Origin: Nonomuraea sp. NBC_00507
Lineage (GTDB): Bacteria; Actinomycetota; Actinomycetes; Streptosporangiales; Streptosporangiaceae
NCBI RefSeq assembly: GCF_036013525.1
Contig: NZ_CP107853.1
Span: 7,688,001-7,752,000, forward strand
Length of the DNA stretch: 64,000 nucleotides
Direction of reading: 5' to 3'
Shown one piece after another: positions 1-10,676 of this stretch (positions are counted from its first letter, which is position 1; every line of letters starts with the position of its first letter). Under the pieces are notes generated by a model, which was not told the origin of the DNA, searched no databases, and saw nothing but the letters and a program-made list of their open reading frames with translations. Position numbers and translations under genes: made by a program.

Positions 1-104
1 CAGTCCACGAAGAGGCTGTCGAACCGTCCCGCCTGCCACGACGGCTCGACCAGCAGCCGCCCGGCCTTGTGCGGCGTCCTGATGCCCGTGGCGTCGTAGC
101 TCAT
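1..104 (-). CDS. N-terminal fragment of a sugar-locus protein, cut by the window edge
   Basis: The ATG at 104-102 overlaps the stop of the upstream GH78 gene (ATGA, 4-nt overlap), so translation is probably coupled and this is the last visible gene of the GH42-GH29-GH78 operon. Only 34 codons are inside the window. The peptide contains GRLLVEPSWQAG followed by RFDSLFVD, which reminds me of the first blade of five-bladed beta-propeller glycosidases (GH43/GH32-like), but so few residues cannot prove it. No signal peptide is visible. Confidence 0.5.
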   Translation of the reverse strand, partial: MSYDATGIRTPHKAGRLLVEPSWQAGRFDSLFVD

Positions 105-2530
105 CCGAACCTCCAGTGGCCCGCCGGCACCTCGAACGCCCGCGGCCCCAGCGCCACGGTCCCGGCGGGCGCGCACGCCGGGACGGGCAGGCGCACCTCG
201 GCCGTGGACCCGGGCGGCACGTCCACCTCCAGGTGGAACCCGTCCTCGTCCCGCTGCCACGCCACCGCGACCCGCCCGTACGGCGTGGCCGTGGCCGCCC
301 GCACCTCGGCCAGCTCTCCCGGTACGGCGGGCTCGACCAGCAGCCGCCGGAACCCGGCCGAACCGGGCGCCTGGCCGATGCCGGCCAGGTGCCGGTAGAA
401 CCACGCGTCGATCGCGCCGAGCATGTAGTGGTTCTGCGACAGGCCTCGCGTCGGGCCGTCCCAGGCCTCGGTGAGCGCGGTGGCGCCGTGGCGTACCTGG
501 TAGCCGTAGCTCGGGTGGTCCGTACGGCGGGCGAACTCCCACAGCTCCTCGTGCCGGCCCGCGCGGCCGAGCACGCGGAACAGCGCGGGCAGCACGACCT
601 CGCCGACGGTGACGCCGTCCTTGAGCGAGGCGCAGACGCGGTCAAGCTCGGCTTCCGGGGCCACGCCCAGGTCGAGCGCGAGCACGCCGGACGCCTGGCT
701 GCCCGGCGCGTACTCCCGGGCGAAGGCGGCGGCGACGTGGTCGGCCAGGGCATGGTAGGGCTTGGCGTCGCGGCCGAGGACCTCGGCGGCGCGGGCCATG
801 GTGCGGACGGCCCGCCAGTAGCCCCACGTCGACACCAGTTCGACGGGCGTGGTCGGGTCGGGGGCGAGCCAGTCGCCCAGACCGTGGCGCAGCAGGCCGC
901 CGTCGGCGCGGCCGGTGAGGTAGCCGACGTACCGCGCCATGGCGTCGAAGTGCGTCTCCAAGGCGGTGGTGTCGCCGTACCAGCGGTAGAGCTGCCACGG
1001 CACGTGCACCAGCGCGCTGCCCCAGTTCGGGTCGTCGCGGAAGGCGCCCTCGAACACGACGTACTCGGGCGCGATGTCCGGCACCAGCCCCTCGGGCGTC
1101 TGCGCCTCGGCGATCGTGACCAGCAGCTCGCGGCAGTAGGCGGCCACGTCGTAGTTGTAGGCGACCACGTCGAAGAGCAGGTGGACCTGCTCCAGCCAGC
1201 CCAGCTTCTCCCGGTGCGGGCAGTCGGTCAGGACGCTGTACATGTTGCCCTGGATCGCCCGGTCGATGATGGTGTGGATGCCGTTGATCAGCTCGTCGGA
1301 GGTGCCGAACTCGCCGGTCCTGGCATTGCCCGCGCGCAGCACCAGCCCGGTGAGCGCGCCCTTGCCCGCGGGGAGGCCCTGGACCTCGACGTAGCGGAAC
1401 CCGTCGTAGCGAAAGCGCGGATGCCAGGTCTGGGCGCCGTCGCGGGTGATGTAGGTGTTGAAGATCGGCGCGCCGGTCGTGGGCTTGGACTGCACCACCC
1501 GCCCGTAGGCGTCGAGCTGGTCGCCGGGGACGACGCGCAGGTGGTGCCCGGCGGGCAGGTCCAGCTCCAGCTCCGGCCAGCCGGCGATCACCGTGCCGAC
1601 GTCGAACACCGGCGTGCCGTCCGCCGCCGCCAGCCGTACGCCCGGCAGCCGGTCCACGACCGTGATCGGCGGGCGGAGGCTGGAGCGCAGGGCGGTGGCA
1701 GGGGCGTCCACCACGGCCGCCGGCCGCCGGCCGGACGGCTCTCTGCGCGCGTCGTGGTCCTCCCCGCCGTACCAGTGCGAGCGGATCGTCGCGCTCCCGG
1801 CCGCCCGCCACGACGCGTCGGTGCAGATGCGCGTGGAGCCCGCCTCCAGCTGGGCGATCGCGCGCGGCGCGGCCTGGGAGCCGAAGAACTTCATGTACCG
1901 GTCCTGGTGCGGGTAGACGTGCGTGATCCCGGGCCCGAGCTCGATGACGAGCTCGTTCGTCCCGGGCCGCAGCAGGTCGGTGACGTCGTGCGTGGCGTAG
2001 ACGACGCGCTTGCGGGCATCCGTGTACGGCGGCGCCAGCGCGTCGCTCACCACGGCGTCGTTCAGCGTGGCGACGTAGATCCCCAGGCCGGCGATGTGCA
2101 GGCGGGCGCTGTCCACGGGCTCGTCCAGGGTGAACTCCCTGGCCAGCAGCGGCAGCGGATGGCCCTCACCCCCGCGCGGGTCGTCGACCGGCCAGTCCGG
2201 GTGGGTGATCCAGGAGGCCGTCCAGTCCTCCTCGTGAAGCAGGCCCATCTCGAATCGGGCACTCTCGCTCCAACCCGACCAGCGGCCCTGGGGGTCGCGC
2301 ACCCGCACCCGCCAGGTCGCCCTTTCGCGGCTGCCCAGCGGCGTCCCGTCATAGGCGACGCGCTGATCGGGGCTGACGACCTCGCCGGAGTCCCACAGCC
2401 CGTCGACCACCACGTGGTAGGCGGTCTGCGCGCCCTCGGTGAGCTGCCAGCTCAGGACCGGCCGGGCCGTCTCCACGCCCAGCGGGTCGGTCATGTCGCA
2501 CGTGCGCGGGTTCGTCGCGTCCATCGCCAT
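101..2530 (-). CDS. alpha-L-rhamnosidase, GH78
   Basis: The 809-residue protein would remove terminal alpha-L-rhamnose from pectic oligosaccharides. The N-terminus has the Fn3-like start of GH78 enzymes (LGVETARPVLSWQL), followed by the beta-sandwich carbohydrate-binding region (residues about 110-290) and the (alpha/alpha)6 catalytic barrel from about 400. The catalytic signature is DCPHREKLGWLE: Asp436 and Glu441 align with the GH78 catalytic Asp and Glu. The segment is one residue shorter than the usual DCPxRDERxGWTxD and lacks its last Asp, so this is a divergent subfamily. There is no signal peptide, so it is probably cytoplasmic and acts after oligosaccharide import. It lies 3 nt after the GH29 stop, in the same operon. 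Confidence 0.85.
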   Translation of the reverse strand: MAMDATNPRTCDMTDPLGVETARPVLSWQLTEGAQTAYHVVVDGLWDSGEVVSPDQRVAYDGTPLGSRERATWRVRVRDPQGRWSGWSESARFEMGLLHEEDWTASWITHPDWPVDDPRGGEGHPLPLLAREFTLDEPVDSARLHIAGLGIYVATLNDAVVSDALAPPYTDARKRVVYATHDVTDLLRPGTNELVIELGPGITHVYPHQDRYMKFFGSQAAPRAIAQLEAGSTRICTDASWRAAGSATIRSHWYGGEDHDARREPSGRRPAAVVDAPATALRSSLRPPITVVDRLPGVRLAAADGTPVFDVGTVIAGWPELELDLPAGHHLRVVPGDQLDAYGRVVQSKPTTGAPIFNTYITRDGAQTWHPRFRYDGFRYVEVQGLPAGKGALTGLVLRAGNARTGEFGTSDELINGIHTIIDRAIQGNMYSVLTDCPHREKLGWLEQVHLLFDVVAYNYDVAAYCRELLVTIAEAQTPEGLVPDIAPEYVVFEGAFRDDPNWGSALVHVPWQLYRWYGDTTALETHFDAMARYVGYLTGRADGGLLRHGLGDWLAPDPTTPVELVSTWGYWRAVRTMARAAEVLGRDAKPYHALADHVAAAFAREYAPGSQASGVLALDLGVAPEAELDRVCASLKDGVTVGEVVLPALFRVLGRAGRHEELWEFARRTDHPSYGYQVRHGATALTEAWDGPTRGLSQNHYMLGAIDAWFYRHLAGIGQAPGSAGFRRLLVEPAVPGELAEVRAATATPYGRVAVAWQRDEDGFHLEVDVPPGSTAEVRLPVPACAPAGTVALGPRAFEVPAGHWRFG

Positions 2531-2533
2531 CCT

Positions 2534-3958
2534 TCACGTGATCTTGAGCATGTACGCGGCCGTCGTAGGCGGCTCGGGCGGGAGGTCGGCGTGCAGCGCT
2601 TCGGGGGCCAGCCGCCAGCCGACCGGGCCGTGGCCGAGCAGCTCCACCCGCCGCGGCCTGCGCCGCAGGAGGCCGGTGGTGGTGCCCAGGCTGGTGATCG
2701 AGGCCGTTCCGCGTGGCCAGCCGAGCAGGGTGGCGTAGAGCGTCTCGCCGCGGCGGGTGAAGCGGACGTCGCCCGGGCCGTAGGCGTGGTCGGCCTCGTT
2801 GTAGCCCTCGTAGCCGCGGGTGCCGCCCAGCCCGGTGGCGCCCTCGCCGGCGCGCAGCCAGGGGGTCGTGCCGTACACGCCCTCGCCGCACACCTCCAGC
2901 CACGCGCCCACCTCGGCCAGGAGGGTGCGCGCGCGGTCGTCGACCGTGCCGTCCGCGCGCTGCGGGATGTTGAGGAGCAGGCAGCCGTTCTTGCTGACCA
3001 CGTCGATGAGCGTGTGGATGATCTGGCGCGACGTCTTGCGCGGGTGGAACAGATCGCTGTCGTCTTCGCAGTCGAACCACTCACCGTCGCTGGTGTCGAA
3101 CTGCCACGGGTGCGGCTGGATGTCGTCGAGCTGGCGGCGCTCGCAGTCGAGGACCACGGCGGTGCGGTCCTCGTCGGGGACCTGCTTGATCGTGACGATG
3201 CCCTCGGGGTTCTTGTCGTAGTAGTCGCGCAGCAGCTCCAGCCCGAGCGGGCTGGGCGGGTCGCACTCGACCACGCTGCCCTCGTCGAACGGCATGCGGG
3301 TGTCGTCGAGGTAGACGAGGTCGGGCCGGTAGCGGCCGAGGGCCTCGCGGACCCGGGCGTAAAAGTGCTCGGCGACGTGCTGGGGCGGCTTGGCGCCCGG
3401 CGGGTGCTCCTCCGGGTAGAGGTCGGCCGGGTCGAGGCCGGTGCCGTCCCACGCCCGGTCGGTGGCCACGTCCAGCCAGCGCCACGTCCAGTTCTGGTGG
3501 AAGCTCAGCCCGAAAGGGAGCCCGGCCTCGCGGGCCGCCCGCCGCCACGCGCCGACGATGTCGCGGCGCGGGCCGACGCGGACGGAGTTCCACGGGTGCA
3601 GGCGGGAGTCCCACAGGTCGAAGTTGTCGCAGTGGGTGGCCAGGGCGACGAAGTAGCGCGCTCCGGCGGCAGTGTAGAGGTCCATGAGCTCGCCGGGGTC
3701 GAAACGCTCGGCGCGCCAGCGGGAGAACAGGTCCTTCGCGCCGCCCCGGCCGAAGTGCTTCTCGTGGTGGGCCTGCTGGCGTTCGGCGCGGCGCCGCTCC
3801 CACGGCTCCGATCCGGGGCGCATGCCGTACAGGTGGCGGGCGTACCAGTCGCCCGAGCGGCCCACCGACTGCGGGCCCCAGTGCGACCAAATGCCGAACT
3901 TGGCCGCGGCGAACCACTCCGGCACGCGCGCCCGCCGTAAGGAAGCCCAGTCGCTCAT
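2534..3958 (-). CDS. alpha-L-fucosidase, GH29
   Basis: This 474-residue protein is a GH29 retaining alpha-L-fucosidase. The N-terminus has the family pattern of a short helix followed by AAKFGIWSHWGPQSV, then the (beta/alpha)8 barrel with YFVALATHCDNFDLWDS near residues 110-130. PDLVYLDD carries the probable nucleophile Asp218. No signal peptide is present, so it should act in the cytoplasm on fucosylated oligosaccharides; RG-II and some xyloglucans carry such residues. The start overlaps the GH42 stop by 4 nt (ATGA), which fixes the start and indicates coupled translation. Confidence 0.88.
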   Translation of the reverse strand: MSDWASLRRARVPEWFAAAKFGIWSHWGPQSVGRSGDWYARHLYGMRPGSEPWERRRAERQQAHHEKHFGRGGAKDLFSRWRAERFDPGELMDLYTAAGARYFVALATHCDNFDLWDSRLHPWNSVRVGPRRDIVGAWRRAAREAGLPFGLSFHQNWTWRWLDVATDRAWDGTGLDPADLYPEEHPPGAKPPQHVAEHFYARVREALGRYRPDLVYLDDTRMPFDEGSVVECDPPSPLGLELLRDYYDKNPEGIVTIKQVPDEDRTAVVLDCERRQLDDIQPHPWQFDTSDGEWFDCEDDSDLFHPRKTSRQIIHTLIDVVSKNGCLLLNIPQRADGTVDDRARTLLAEVGAWLEVCGEGVYGTTPWLRAGEGATGLGGTRGYEGYNEADHAYGPGDVRFTRRGETLYATLLGWPRGTASITSLGTTTGLLRRRPRRVELLGHGPVGWRLAPEALHADLPPEPPTTAAYMLKIT

Positions 3959-5913
3959 GCCCGGATCACCCGCACGTCGCAGGGGCCCAGCCGGAGGGGG
4001 CCGGCGGCGACGGGCTCACGGGAACCCGTCACTTCGATACCCGGCGCGGCGAGGGTCACCGCGGTCTCCCGATCGGACCAGTTGTGCGCGAACCACAGCC
4101 GTTCGCCGCGCCTGTTGACCGCCGATCGGAGGGTCACGCGCGGGTCGTCCGAGGCGAGTCGAGGCTGGGCAATCTCACGGAACAGTTGCCTGAGCGTGTC
4201 CCTGTCCGGCAGCGTGCCGACGTAGGTGACGGTGCCGTTCCGGGTGATGGCGGGCCAGCGGCCGAAGTGCGGGTGGTCGTACCAGTCCAGCGGCTCGGCG
4301 TCGTCGGTTTCCAGGCCGTCCGCCCAGCGGGTCGCCTGCCCGCCGCCGCGCAGCGGGACCGGCCGGAGCAGGGTCGAGTACTCCAGGTAGCGCACGCCCG
4401 CCAGCTCCCGCAGCGGCCCGGGGGCGACCTCGGCGCGGGCTCGCGCCTCGGCGTCGGCGTACCCGGACAGGAACGTGAGCACCAGGTGCCCGCCCCCTTC
4501 CACATAAGCCTTGAGCGCCTCGGCCAGCTCCGGCGTCAGGCAGTACAACGCAGGCGCCACCAGGACGGGCAGGGCCGGGTCCGGCTCGGACAGGAACCGC
4601 GCCTGCAGCCCGGCGTCGGCGGCACCTCGGTACAAGGCGGCCACCACGCTCTCGTAGGCGTCGTCGAAGGGCGGCTGGAAACCCAGCGCCCACTTGCTGT
4701 CGTGCGAGTAGAGGAAACCCACCTCAGCGTCCGGGACGAGCCCGCTCACGTCGTCACCAGCCGTTTCGAGTTCGGCGCCCAGTGTCGCGATCTCCTTGTA
4801 GACCCGCCCCGGCTCCAGGCTGTGACCGAGGATCCCGCCCCAGTACGTCTCCGCCCCGAAGTGCAGCGTGTGCCAGTGCCAGTAGGAGACCATCTCGGCG
4901 CCGCGCGCGATCAGCGCCCACGCCGCCTGGCGGAGCTGGCCGTCGTACGGCGGCAGGTTCAGCCCGGGACCGGCGATGGAGGTCGCGTTCGTCTCGGTCA
5001 CCCAGAACCGCCCCTGCTTGGAGGCGTACATCCGGTCGGCCGACTGGAACAGCGCGGTCGGGCTCGAGGTGTACCAGGTGTGCTCGCCCGGCTCGTCGGC
5101 GGTCAGCGCGTCCTGGGTGAGGTAGTAGGCGTTGCCGCTGGTGATCGTCAGGTGCCGCGACAGCTCCATGTCGTGCAGGGCGGGCCGCTGGTAGGCCAGG
5201 CACGTCGTCAGGACGCGGTCCGCCGGGACCAGCTCGCGCACGATCTCCGCCTGCCACCCGATGAACTCGGTGGTCAGCTCGGCCTGGAAACGCCGCCAGG
5301 CCAGATCGTAGGACGGCGTCGTGTTGCCCTCCGGCCGCCACAGCTCGGCCCAGTCGCCGATCCGGTGCGACCAGTACGTCAGGCCCCACTCCTCGTTGAG
5401 CCGGTCCACGTCGTCGTACCGCTTGGCCAGCCAGTCGGTGAAGCGCTCGAAGACGGTCTCGTTGTGCATGAGGTGCAGGCCCGGCTCGTTGTCGAGCTGG
5501 ACGCCGATCACGGCCGGGTGGCCGCCGTGCCGCCGGATGACGGTCCTGATGACCCGCTCGGCGTAGTGCAGGAAGAGCGGCGAGGTGAAGTCGGCCTCCT
5601 GCCGCGCGCCCCACGGGATGCGGCCGCCGCCGGGCCGGACGATCGCCAGCTCCGGGTGCTTGCGCTGCAGCCACGGCGGGATCGCGTAGGTCGGCGTGCC
5701 CAGCAGAACGCCGATGCCGCGCTCGTGCGCGCCGTCCAGGACGGGCGTCATCCAGTCCAGGTGGAACTCGCCGTCGCGCGGCTCCCACGTCGACCAGACC
5801 GACTCGCCGACCCGGATCGTGTTGATGCCCGCCTCGGCCATGAGATCGAGGTCACGGTCGAGGCGGGGGTCCGGCATGTACTCCAGGTAGTACGAGGTGC
5901 CGAAGCGGATCAT
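3955..5913 (-). CDS. beta-galactosidase, GH42
   Basis: The 652-residue protein begins directly with the TIM barrel (IRFGTSYYLEYMP, then RVGESVWSTWEP), as in GH42. The acid/base is Glu143 in QLDNEPG and the nucleophile is Glu307 in WVTETNAT. The trimerisation (class I glutamine amidotransferase-like) domain follows from about residue 390, and a short C-terminal beta domain ends the protein. No signal peptide is visible. It is the first gene of a minus-strand operon (GH42-GH29-GH78-partial gene) whose start lies only 22 bp from the divergent GH2 gene. No Shine-Dalgarno sequence precedes the ATG, so the transcript may be leaderless. Likely substrate: beta-galactosides released from pectic galactan or RG side chains. 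Confidence 0.9.
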   Translation of the reverse strand: MIRFGTSYYLEYMPDPRLDRDLDLMAEAGINTIRVGESVWSTWEPRDGEFHLDWMTPVLDGAHERGIGVLLGTPTYAIPPWLQRKHPELAIVRPGGGRIPWGARQEADFTSPLFLHYAERVIRTVIRRHGGHPAVIGVQLDNEPGLHLMHNETVFERFTDWLAKRYDDVDRLNEEWGLTYWSHRIGDWAELWRPEGNTTPSYDLAWRRFQAELTTEFIGWQAEIVRELVPADRVLTTCLAYQRPALHDMELSRHLTITSGNAYYLTQDALTADEPGEHTWYTSSPTALFQSADRMYASKQGRFWVTETNATSIAGPGLNLPPYDGQLRQAAWALIARGAEMVSYWHWHTLHFGAETYWGGILGHSLEPGRVYKEIATLGAELETAGDDVSGLVPDAEVGFLYSHDSKWALGFQPPFDDAYESVVAALYRGAADAGLQARFLSEPDPALPVLVAPALYCLTPELAEALKAYVEGGGHLVLTFLSGYADAEARARAEVAPGPLRELAGVRYLEYSTLLRPVPLRGGGQATRWADGLETDDAEPLDWYDHPHFGRWPAITRNGTVTYVGTLPDRDTLRQLFREIAQPRLASDDPRVTLRSAVNRRGERLWFAHNWSDRETAVTLAAPGIEVTGSREPVAAGPLRLGPCDVRVIRA

Positions 5914-5935
5914 GCCGTGATGGTATATTTATTCA
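5914..5935. promoter_or_regulatory. 22-bp AT-rich divergent promoter between GH42 and GH2
   Basis: The whole space between two divergent start codons is TGATGGTATATTTATTCA plus four flanking bases. TATATT/AATATA can serve as a -10 element on either strand at a distance that suits leaderless transcripts, and neither gene has a Shine-Dalgarno sequence. TTTATTCA (5928-5935) recurs upstream of the PL1 operon (35602-35609). Promoter function is inferred. Confidence 0.5.
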
Positions 5936-8896
5936 ATGGCGCATGTCAATGCACATGATCTTCATGAGGACCCGTCGCCGGGCTCGGGACGGCGGGCTCC
6001 ACGGGCCGACTTCCTCTCCGACGCCCCGCGGCTCTCCCTCAACGGCACCTGGCGCTTCCGGCTGTCTCCCACCGCCGCGGGGAGCGACGCCCCGCTGTCG
6101 GATCCCGGGTGGGGCACGATCCGCGTCCCGTCGCACTGGGTGCTGGAAGGGTACGACCGGCCGCTCTACACCAACACGGCCTACCCGTTCCCGATCGACC
6201 CGCCGTACCTGCCGGACGACAACCCCACCGGCGACTACCGGCTGGTCTTCGACCTGCCCTCCGGGTGGCCGCCTGGAAGGAGCGTGCTGCGTTTCCAGGG
6301 GGTGGATTCCTGCGGTACGGCATGGCTGAACGGTCACCTGCTCGGGCACTCGAAGGGGAGCCGGTTACCGTTTGAGTTCGACGTCACCGGGATCGTGCGG
6401 CCGCGGGGGAACGTGCTGGCGGTCCGGGTACAGCGGTGGTCGTCGGGGTCGTATCTCGAGGACCAAGACATGTGGTGGTTGCCCGGGATTTTTCGGGATG
6501 TGGAGCTTTTATCCCGTCCGGTGGGCGGTATCGACGACTTCACGGTTGTGGCGTCCTTCTCCGGCGGCACAGGTCGGCTCCTGGTCACCTCGTCCTCCCC
6601 TGGGCTCGTCGAGATCCCCTTGCTCGGCCTCGCCGTACCGACCGGACAGGAGGTCACGATCCCGCACGTCGAGCCGTGGAGCGCCGAGCGGCCGCACCTC
6701 TACCACGGGACGCTGTCGGCCGCGGGAGAGACGATCTCCCTGGCGATCGGCTTCCGCACCGTGGCGGTTTCCGGGGGCCGGTTGCTGGTCAACGGGGCGC
6801 CGGTGTTCCTGCGCGGGGTGAACCGGCACGAGCACGATCCCACTCGCGGGCGGGCACTGGACCGGGACACGATGATCCGCGACATCGTGCTGATGAAGCG
6901 GCACAACATCAACGCCGTCCGCACCGCGCACTACCCGCCGCACCCGGAGTTCCTGCGGCTGTGTGACGAGTACGGATTGTGGGTGGTCGAGGAGTGCGAC
7001 ATCGAGACGCACGGATTCATCTACGCGGGATGGGAGGGAAACCCGCCGGACGAGCCGATGTGGCGGGAGGCGCTGCTGGACCGGACACGGCGCATGGTGG
7101 AGCGGGACAAGAACCATCCGAGCGTGATCATCTGGTCGCTGGCGAACGAGAGCATGGGCGGTTCGGCGTTCGCGGAGATCGAGTCGTGGATCCGCGCCCG
7201 GGACCCCGGACGGCCACTGCACTACGAACGCGATCCCACCTACCGGCACTCGGACTTCTACAGCCTCATGTACCCGTCGCTGGACGACCTCGCCCGCATC
7301 GGCACACGGACGGAACCCGCGCCCGACGGCATCTCGCCGTCCGACGACTCGCGGCGGCGGGGGTTGCCGTTCCTGCTGTGCGAGTACGCGCACGCGATGG
7401 GGAACGGGCCCGGGTCGCTGCAGGACTTCCAGGAGATCCTCGAGTCGTCGGAACGCTTCTGCGGGGCGTTCGTCTGGGAGTGGATCGACCACGGACTGAC
7501 CGGGGTGGACGCCTCGGGGCATACGTACTTCCGGCACGGCGGCGACATCGACGCCCAGCCGAACGGCGGCACGTACTGCCTGGACGGGCTCCTGTTCCCG
7601 GACCGCACACCGTCGCCGGGCCTGGCCTCGCTGGCCGCGGCCCTCGCGCCCGTGGGGATCGCCTTCGGGGACGATCACCTGACGATCATCAACAAGTACG
7701 ATATTTCCGGACTCGACCACCTCGCCTTCCGCTGGCGCGTAGAGGTGGACGGCATCCCCACCTCCAGCGGCGACCTCCCGGCACCGCCCTGCCCACCCCA
7801 CGAGACCATCCACATACCCCTCCCCGCCCCCGCCATCGGGCCCGCCGCCGCGCCCCGCATCCCGGAGCGGCAGGGGGAGGCCTGGCTCACGGTGGAGGCT
7901 GTGCTGGCCGCCGACACGCCGTGGGCTTCGGCCGGTCACGTCGTCGCCTTCGCTCAGACCCAGCTCGCCCCACGCACACGCCACCAGCGCGCCTCCGAGC
8001 CTCCTGAGACGGCCTCCGCGTCCGGGCGCCCAGCAGATGCCCCTTCGACCGGCGGGGACGTGCTGCGGCTCGGGGAGGCGACGTTCGACCCGCGTACCGG
8101 ACGCCTGGTCCGGGTGGGGGACGTCGAGGTGGACGGGCCCGTGCTGGACGTGTGGCGAGCGCCCACCGAGAACGACCGCGGCCAAGGCGACAGGAACGCG
8201 CTGGCCGCCGACTGGGACGCGGTCGGGCTGGACCGGTTCGTGCACCGTACGAGCAGCGTCCACCGCCCGGACCCAGACACCCTCGTGGTATGCGGAAGGA
8301 GCGGACCCGCCACCCGGACGCTCGGGTTCCGCACCACGTACACCTGGCAGTGGCGGGCGGAGGTGCTGCGGCTAACCGTGACGGCCGATCCGGTGGGCGA
8401 CTGGGAGGACACCGCCTACGGTCACCTCCGGGTGAACCCGCCCCGGATGGGGGCACGGTTCCGGCTGCCCGGCGGATATCGGGACGTGACGTGGTTTGGA
8501 CGCGGCCCCGGCGAGTCCTATGCCGACAGCCTGGGCGGCACCCGGATCGGACGGTTCGCGGCGGCGATCGACGACCTGCAGACGCCGTACGTGGTGCCGC
8601 AGGAGAACGGGAACCACATGGGCACCCGATGGCTGGAGCTGTCCGGGCCGGGGCTGGCGACGGTGCGCGTGGACGCGGAGCCGTACGTGGACTTCACCGC
8701 CCGCCGGTGGACCAGCGAGGCGTTGCGGGCAGCCCGCCACGTGCACGAACTGTGTGACTCGGGACATGTTTGGCTCAACCTGGACCACGGCCAGCAGGGA
8801 ATCGGGAGCGCCTCCTGCGGTCCGGCCCTTCCCGAGCGCTACCGGCTGGCCGTCCGGTCCTTCTCCTGGTCGATGACGTGGAAGGTATGCGCATGA
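5936..8896 (+). CDS. beta-galactosidase or related glycosidase, GH2 (LacZ-like)
   Basis: At 986 residues the protein has the full five-domain LacZ layout: jelly roll ([27 protein letters not shown]), immunoglobulin-like domain, TIM barrel from about 290 ([10 protein letters not shown]), linker, and a C-terminal Bgal_small_N sandwich ([11 protein letters not shown]). The acid/base is Glu405 in SLANES and the nucleophile Glu483 in [10 protein letters not shown]. No signal peptide, so it is cytoplasmic. GH2 also includes glucuronidases and arabinopyranosidases; the length and small-chain domain favour a LacZ-type enzyme. Residues about 685-705 form a low-complexity Ser/Pro/Ala linker before the last domain. 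The stop overlaps the next start (ATGA), so the two genes form an operon. Confidence 0.88.
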   Translation: MAHVNAHDLHEDPSPGSGRRAPRADFLSDAPRLSLNGTWRFRLSPTAAGSDAPLSDPGWGTIRVPSHWVLEGYDRPLYTNTAYPFPIDPPYLPDDNPTGDYRLVFDLPSGWPPGRSVLRFQGVDSCGTAWLNGHLLGHSKGSRLPFEFDVTGIVRPRGNVLAVRVQRWSSGSYLEDQDMWWLPGIFRDVELLSRPVGGIDDFTVVASFSGGTGRLLVTSSSPGLVEIPLLGLAVPTGQEVTIPHVEPWSAERPHLYHGTLSAAGETISLAIGFRTVAVSGGRLLVNGAPVFLRGVNRHEHDPTRGRALDRDTMIRDIVLMKRHNINAVRTAHYPPHPEFLRLCDEYGLWVVEECDIETHGFIYAGWEGNPPDEPMWREALLDRTRRMVERDKNHPSVIIWSLANESMGGSAFAEIESWIRARDPGRPLHYERDPTYRHSDFYSLMYPSLDDLARIGTRTEPAPDGISPSDDSRRRGLPFLLCEYAHAMGNGPGSLQDFQEILESSERFCGAFVWEWIDHGLTGVDASGHTYFRHGGDIDAQPNGGTYCLDGLLFPDRTPSPGLASLAAALAPVGIAFGDDHLTIINKYDISGLDHLAFRWRVEVDGIPTSSGDLPAPPCPPHETIHIPLPAPAIGPAAAPRIPERQGEAWLTVEAVLAADTPWASAGHVVAFAQTQLAPRTRHQRASEPPETASASGRPADAPSTGGDVLRLGEATFDPRTGRLVRVGDVEVDGPVLDVWRAPTENDRGQGDRNALAADWDAVGLDRFVHRTSSVHRPDPDTLVVCGRSGPATRTLGFRTTYTWQWRAEVLRLTVTADPVGDWEDTAYGHLRVNPPRMGARFRLPGGYRDVTWFGRGPGESYADSLGGTRIGRFAAAIDDLQTPYVVPQENGNHMGTRWLELSGPGLATVRVDAEPYVDFTARRWTSEALRAARHVHELCDSGHVWLNLDHGQQGIGSASCGPALPERYRLAVRSFSWSMTWKVCA

Positions 8897-10587
8897 AACT
8901 GGACTACTGCCCTTGGTTGTACTGGGACCACGCGACGGAGGAGGACCGGCGGGCGCAGGAGTTGCACCTGGCCGAGCTCGCCGAGCGGATGGAACTGGAG
9001 GCCGCGGAGAAGATCTTCGTCTCGCCGCTGGCGGCCGTGCTCGCGGATCGGCTGGAGATGGGGGATTTCAGCTACATCGCGGCGCAGGTGTACGTCACGG
9101 ATGAGCTCGTCATGGGGCGTGACTGCACGCTCAATCCCTATGCCGTGGCACGCGGGCGGGTGGTGATGGGGGCGGGGGTTCGCGTGGGGGCGCACACGTC
9201 GCTGCTGGGGTTCAACCATCAGGCGGCACCGGATCGGCCGGTGTTCCGGCAGCCCATCGTGTCGCGGGGGATCGAGATCGGGGACGACGTGTGGATCGGG
9301 TCGCACGTCGTGGTGCTCGACGGGGTACACATCGGCGACCACGCCGTCGTGGGGGCGGGGGCGGTGGTCACCAAGGACGTTCCGGCCTGGGCGGTGGTGG
9401 CGGGGAATCCGGCGCGCCGGATCCGCGACCGCCGGGATCCGCGGCCGGGTCCGGGCTCCGCGGGAGAGGCCGAAGCCGCTTCCCCGGTACGCCGGGAGGA
9501 CAGTGCTTCCCTGATACGCCGCGAGGACGGTGGCCTGGAAGGGCGCCTTTCCGCGTTTGCCGATCTGGCGAGGGAGCAGGTGGCCGACGTCCTCGGCCGG
9601 ACCTGGACCGGCGAACGGTACCTGGACCGGCCAGGCGCCGCCCCGACGGTTCGCGCCTGGTGTGACGCCGTGGAGATCGCCGACCTGCTGCTCGGCACTC
9701 CGCCCCCGCAGTCGTCACGGGACGAGATCGTGGCGTTCCTGCGTGACCGCCAGGATCCCCGCACCGGCCTGGTACCGGAGGTCGCCGGAGGCGGTGGCGG
9801 GCTGGAGCTGTCCGGCGTCGCCGCCTATCACGTGCTGTGCGTCGGCTACGCGCTCGACCTGCTGGGTACCGGATTCCAGCACCCGGTGCGCGCGGTCGGC
9901 GAGCTCGGCTCGGCGGACCTGGTGAAACTGCTGGACGGGCTCGACTGGCGGCGTGCAGCGTGGACGTCCGGGTCGATCGTGGACGCCGTCGGGACCGGGC
10001 TGTACTGGGACCTCGCCACGTTCGGCCGGCGCGGGGAGATCGAGACCCTGTACGGCTGGCTGCTCACCCGCTGCCGCCAGGAGCACGGGATGTGGGGCGA
10101 TCCGGACCCCGGCTCCGGATGGCTGCACGTCGTCAACGGGTTCTACCGGCTCACGCGCGGGACGTACGCGCAGTTCGGGCTGCCGGTCCCGTATCCGGAG
10201 CGGGCCGTCGACACCGTGCTGACACAGGCGAGGGATTCGCGCTACTTCCGTCCGGGGGAGGGGAACGCCTGCAACGTCCTCGACGTCATTCACCCGCTCT
10301 GGCTGCTGGGACGGCAGACGCCGTACCGGCGGAGCGAGGGGGAGACGTGGGCGCGGACGCAGCTCGACCGGGCGCTCGGCGGGTGGCGGGACGGCGCGGG
10401 ATGCTCCTTCGAGCTCGACGGCGGTGTGCCCCGGCTTCAGGGCACGGAGATGTGGCTGGCCATCATCTGGCTGCTCGCCGACTATCTGGGGGTTTCGGGG
10501 GCGCTCGGCTACCGGCCGCGCGGCATCCACCGCCCGGAACCAGCCCTTCACCTGCCCGATTTCAGGGCTGAGCAAGGCGGTCGCTGA
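8893..10587 (+). CDS. hexapeptide acyltransferase fused to an alpha-helical C-terminal domain
   Basis: I place the start at 8893, where ATGA overlaps the GH2 stop and GAAGG lies 8 nt upstream; this gives 564 residues. Residues about 1-185 are a left-handed beta-helix acetyltransferase of the maltose/galactoside O-acetyltransferase type (repeats such as [17 protein letters not shown]; end [12 protein letters not shown]). A linker rich in Ala, Ser and Arg follows. Residues about 225-564 are helical, with repeats resembling an alpha/alpha toroid ([40 protein letters not shown]), and match no family I can name. Coupling to GH2 suggests acetylation or handling of a released sugar. The second domain's role is unknown. 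Confidence 0.7.
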   Translation: MKLDYCPWLYWDHATEEDRRAQELHLAELAERMELEAAEKIFVSPLAAVLADRLEMGDFSYIAAQVYVTDELVMGRDCTLNPYAVARGRVVMGAGVRVGAHTSLLGFNHQAAPDRPVFRQPIVSRGIEIGDDVWIGSHVVVLDGVHIGDHAVVGAGAVVTKDVPAWAVVAGNPARRIRDRRDPRPGPGSAGEAEAASPVRREDSASLIRREDGGLEGRLSAFADLAREQVADVLGRTWTGERYLDRPGAAPTVRAWCDAVEIADLLLGTPPPQSSRDEIVAFLRDRQDPRTGLVPEVAGGGGGLELSGVAAYHVLCVGYALDLLGTGFQHPVRAVGELGSADLVKLLDGLDWRRAAWTSGSIVDAVGTGLYWDLATFGRRGEIETLYGWLLTRCRQEHGMWGDPDPGSGWLHVVNGFYRLTRGTYAQFGLPVPYPERAVDTVLTQARDSRYFRPGEGNACNVLDVIHPLWLLGRQTPYRRSEGETWARTQLDRALGGWRDGAGCSFELDGGVPRLQGTEMWLAIIWLLADYLGVSGALGYRPRGIHRPEPALHLPDFRAEQGGR

Positions 10588-10623
10588 GCGTCGGCCACCG
10601 CCGAGTCAGCCATGCGAAACCTT

Positions 10624-10636
10624 TGGCACTTTGCCA
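10624..10636. promoter_or_regulatory. short inverted repeat upstream of the kinase pseudogene
   Basis: TGGCA-CTT-TGCCA is a perfect 5-3-5 inverted repeat 40 bp upstream of the kinase start. CATAAT (10635-10640) could be a -10 element. An AGGTGAGG ribosome binding site sits at 10665-10672. An operator role is only a guess. Confidence 0.3.
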
Positions 10637-10676
10637 TAATCCGTCGTCAAGGGCCCGTCGAAGCAGGTGAGGCCGT

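Noticed and set aside
116..3940. A 1274-codon open frame on the plus strand
   Set aside because: It is antisense to the GH78 and GH29 genes, is Arg/Val/Ala-rich without domains, and is a usual by-product of high-GC coding DNA.
8893..10587. Terpene cyclase or biosynthetic cluster enzyme
   Set aside because: The helical domain resembles toroid folds but has no DxDD or QW-type motif, and the neighbours are sugar enzymes.
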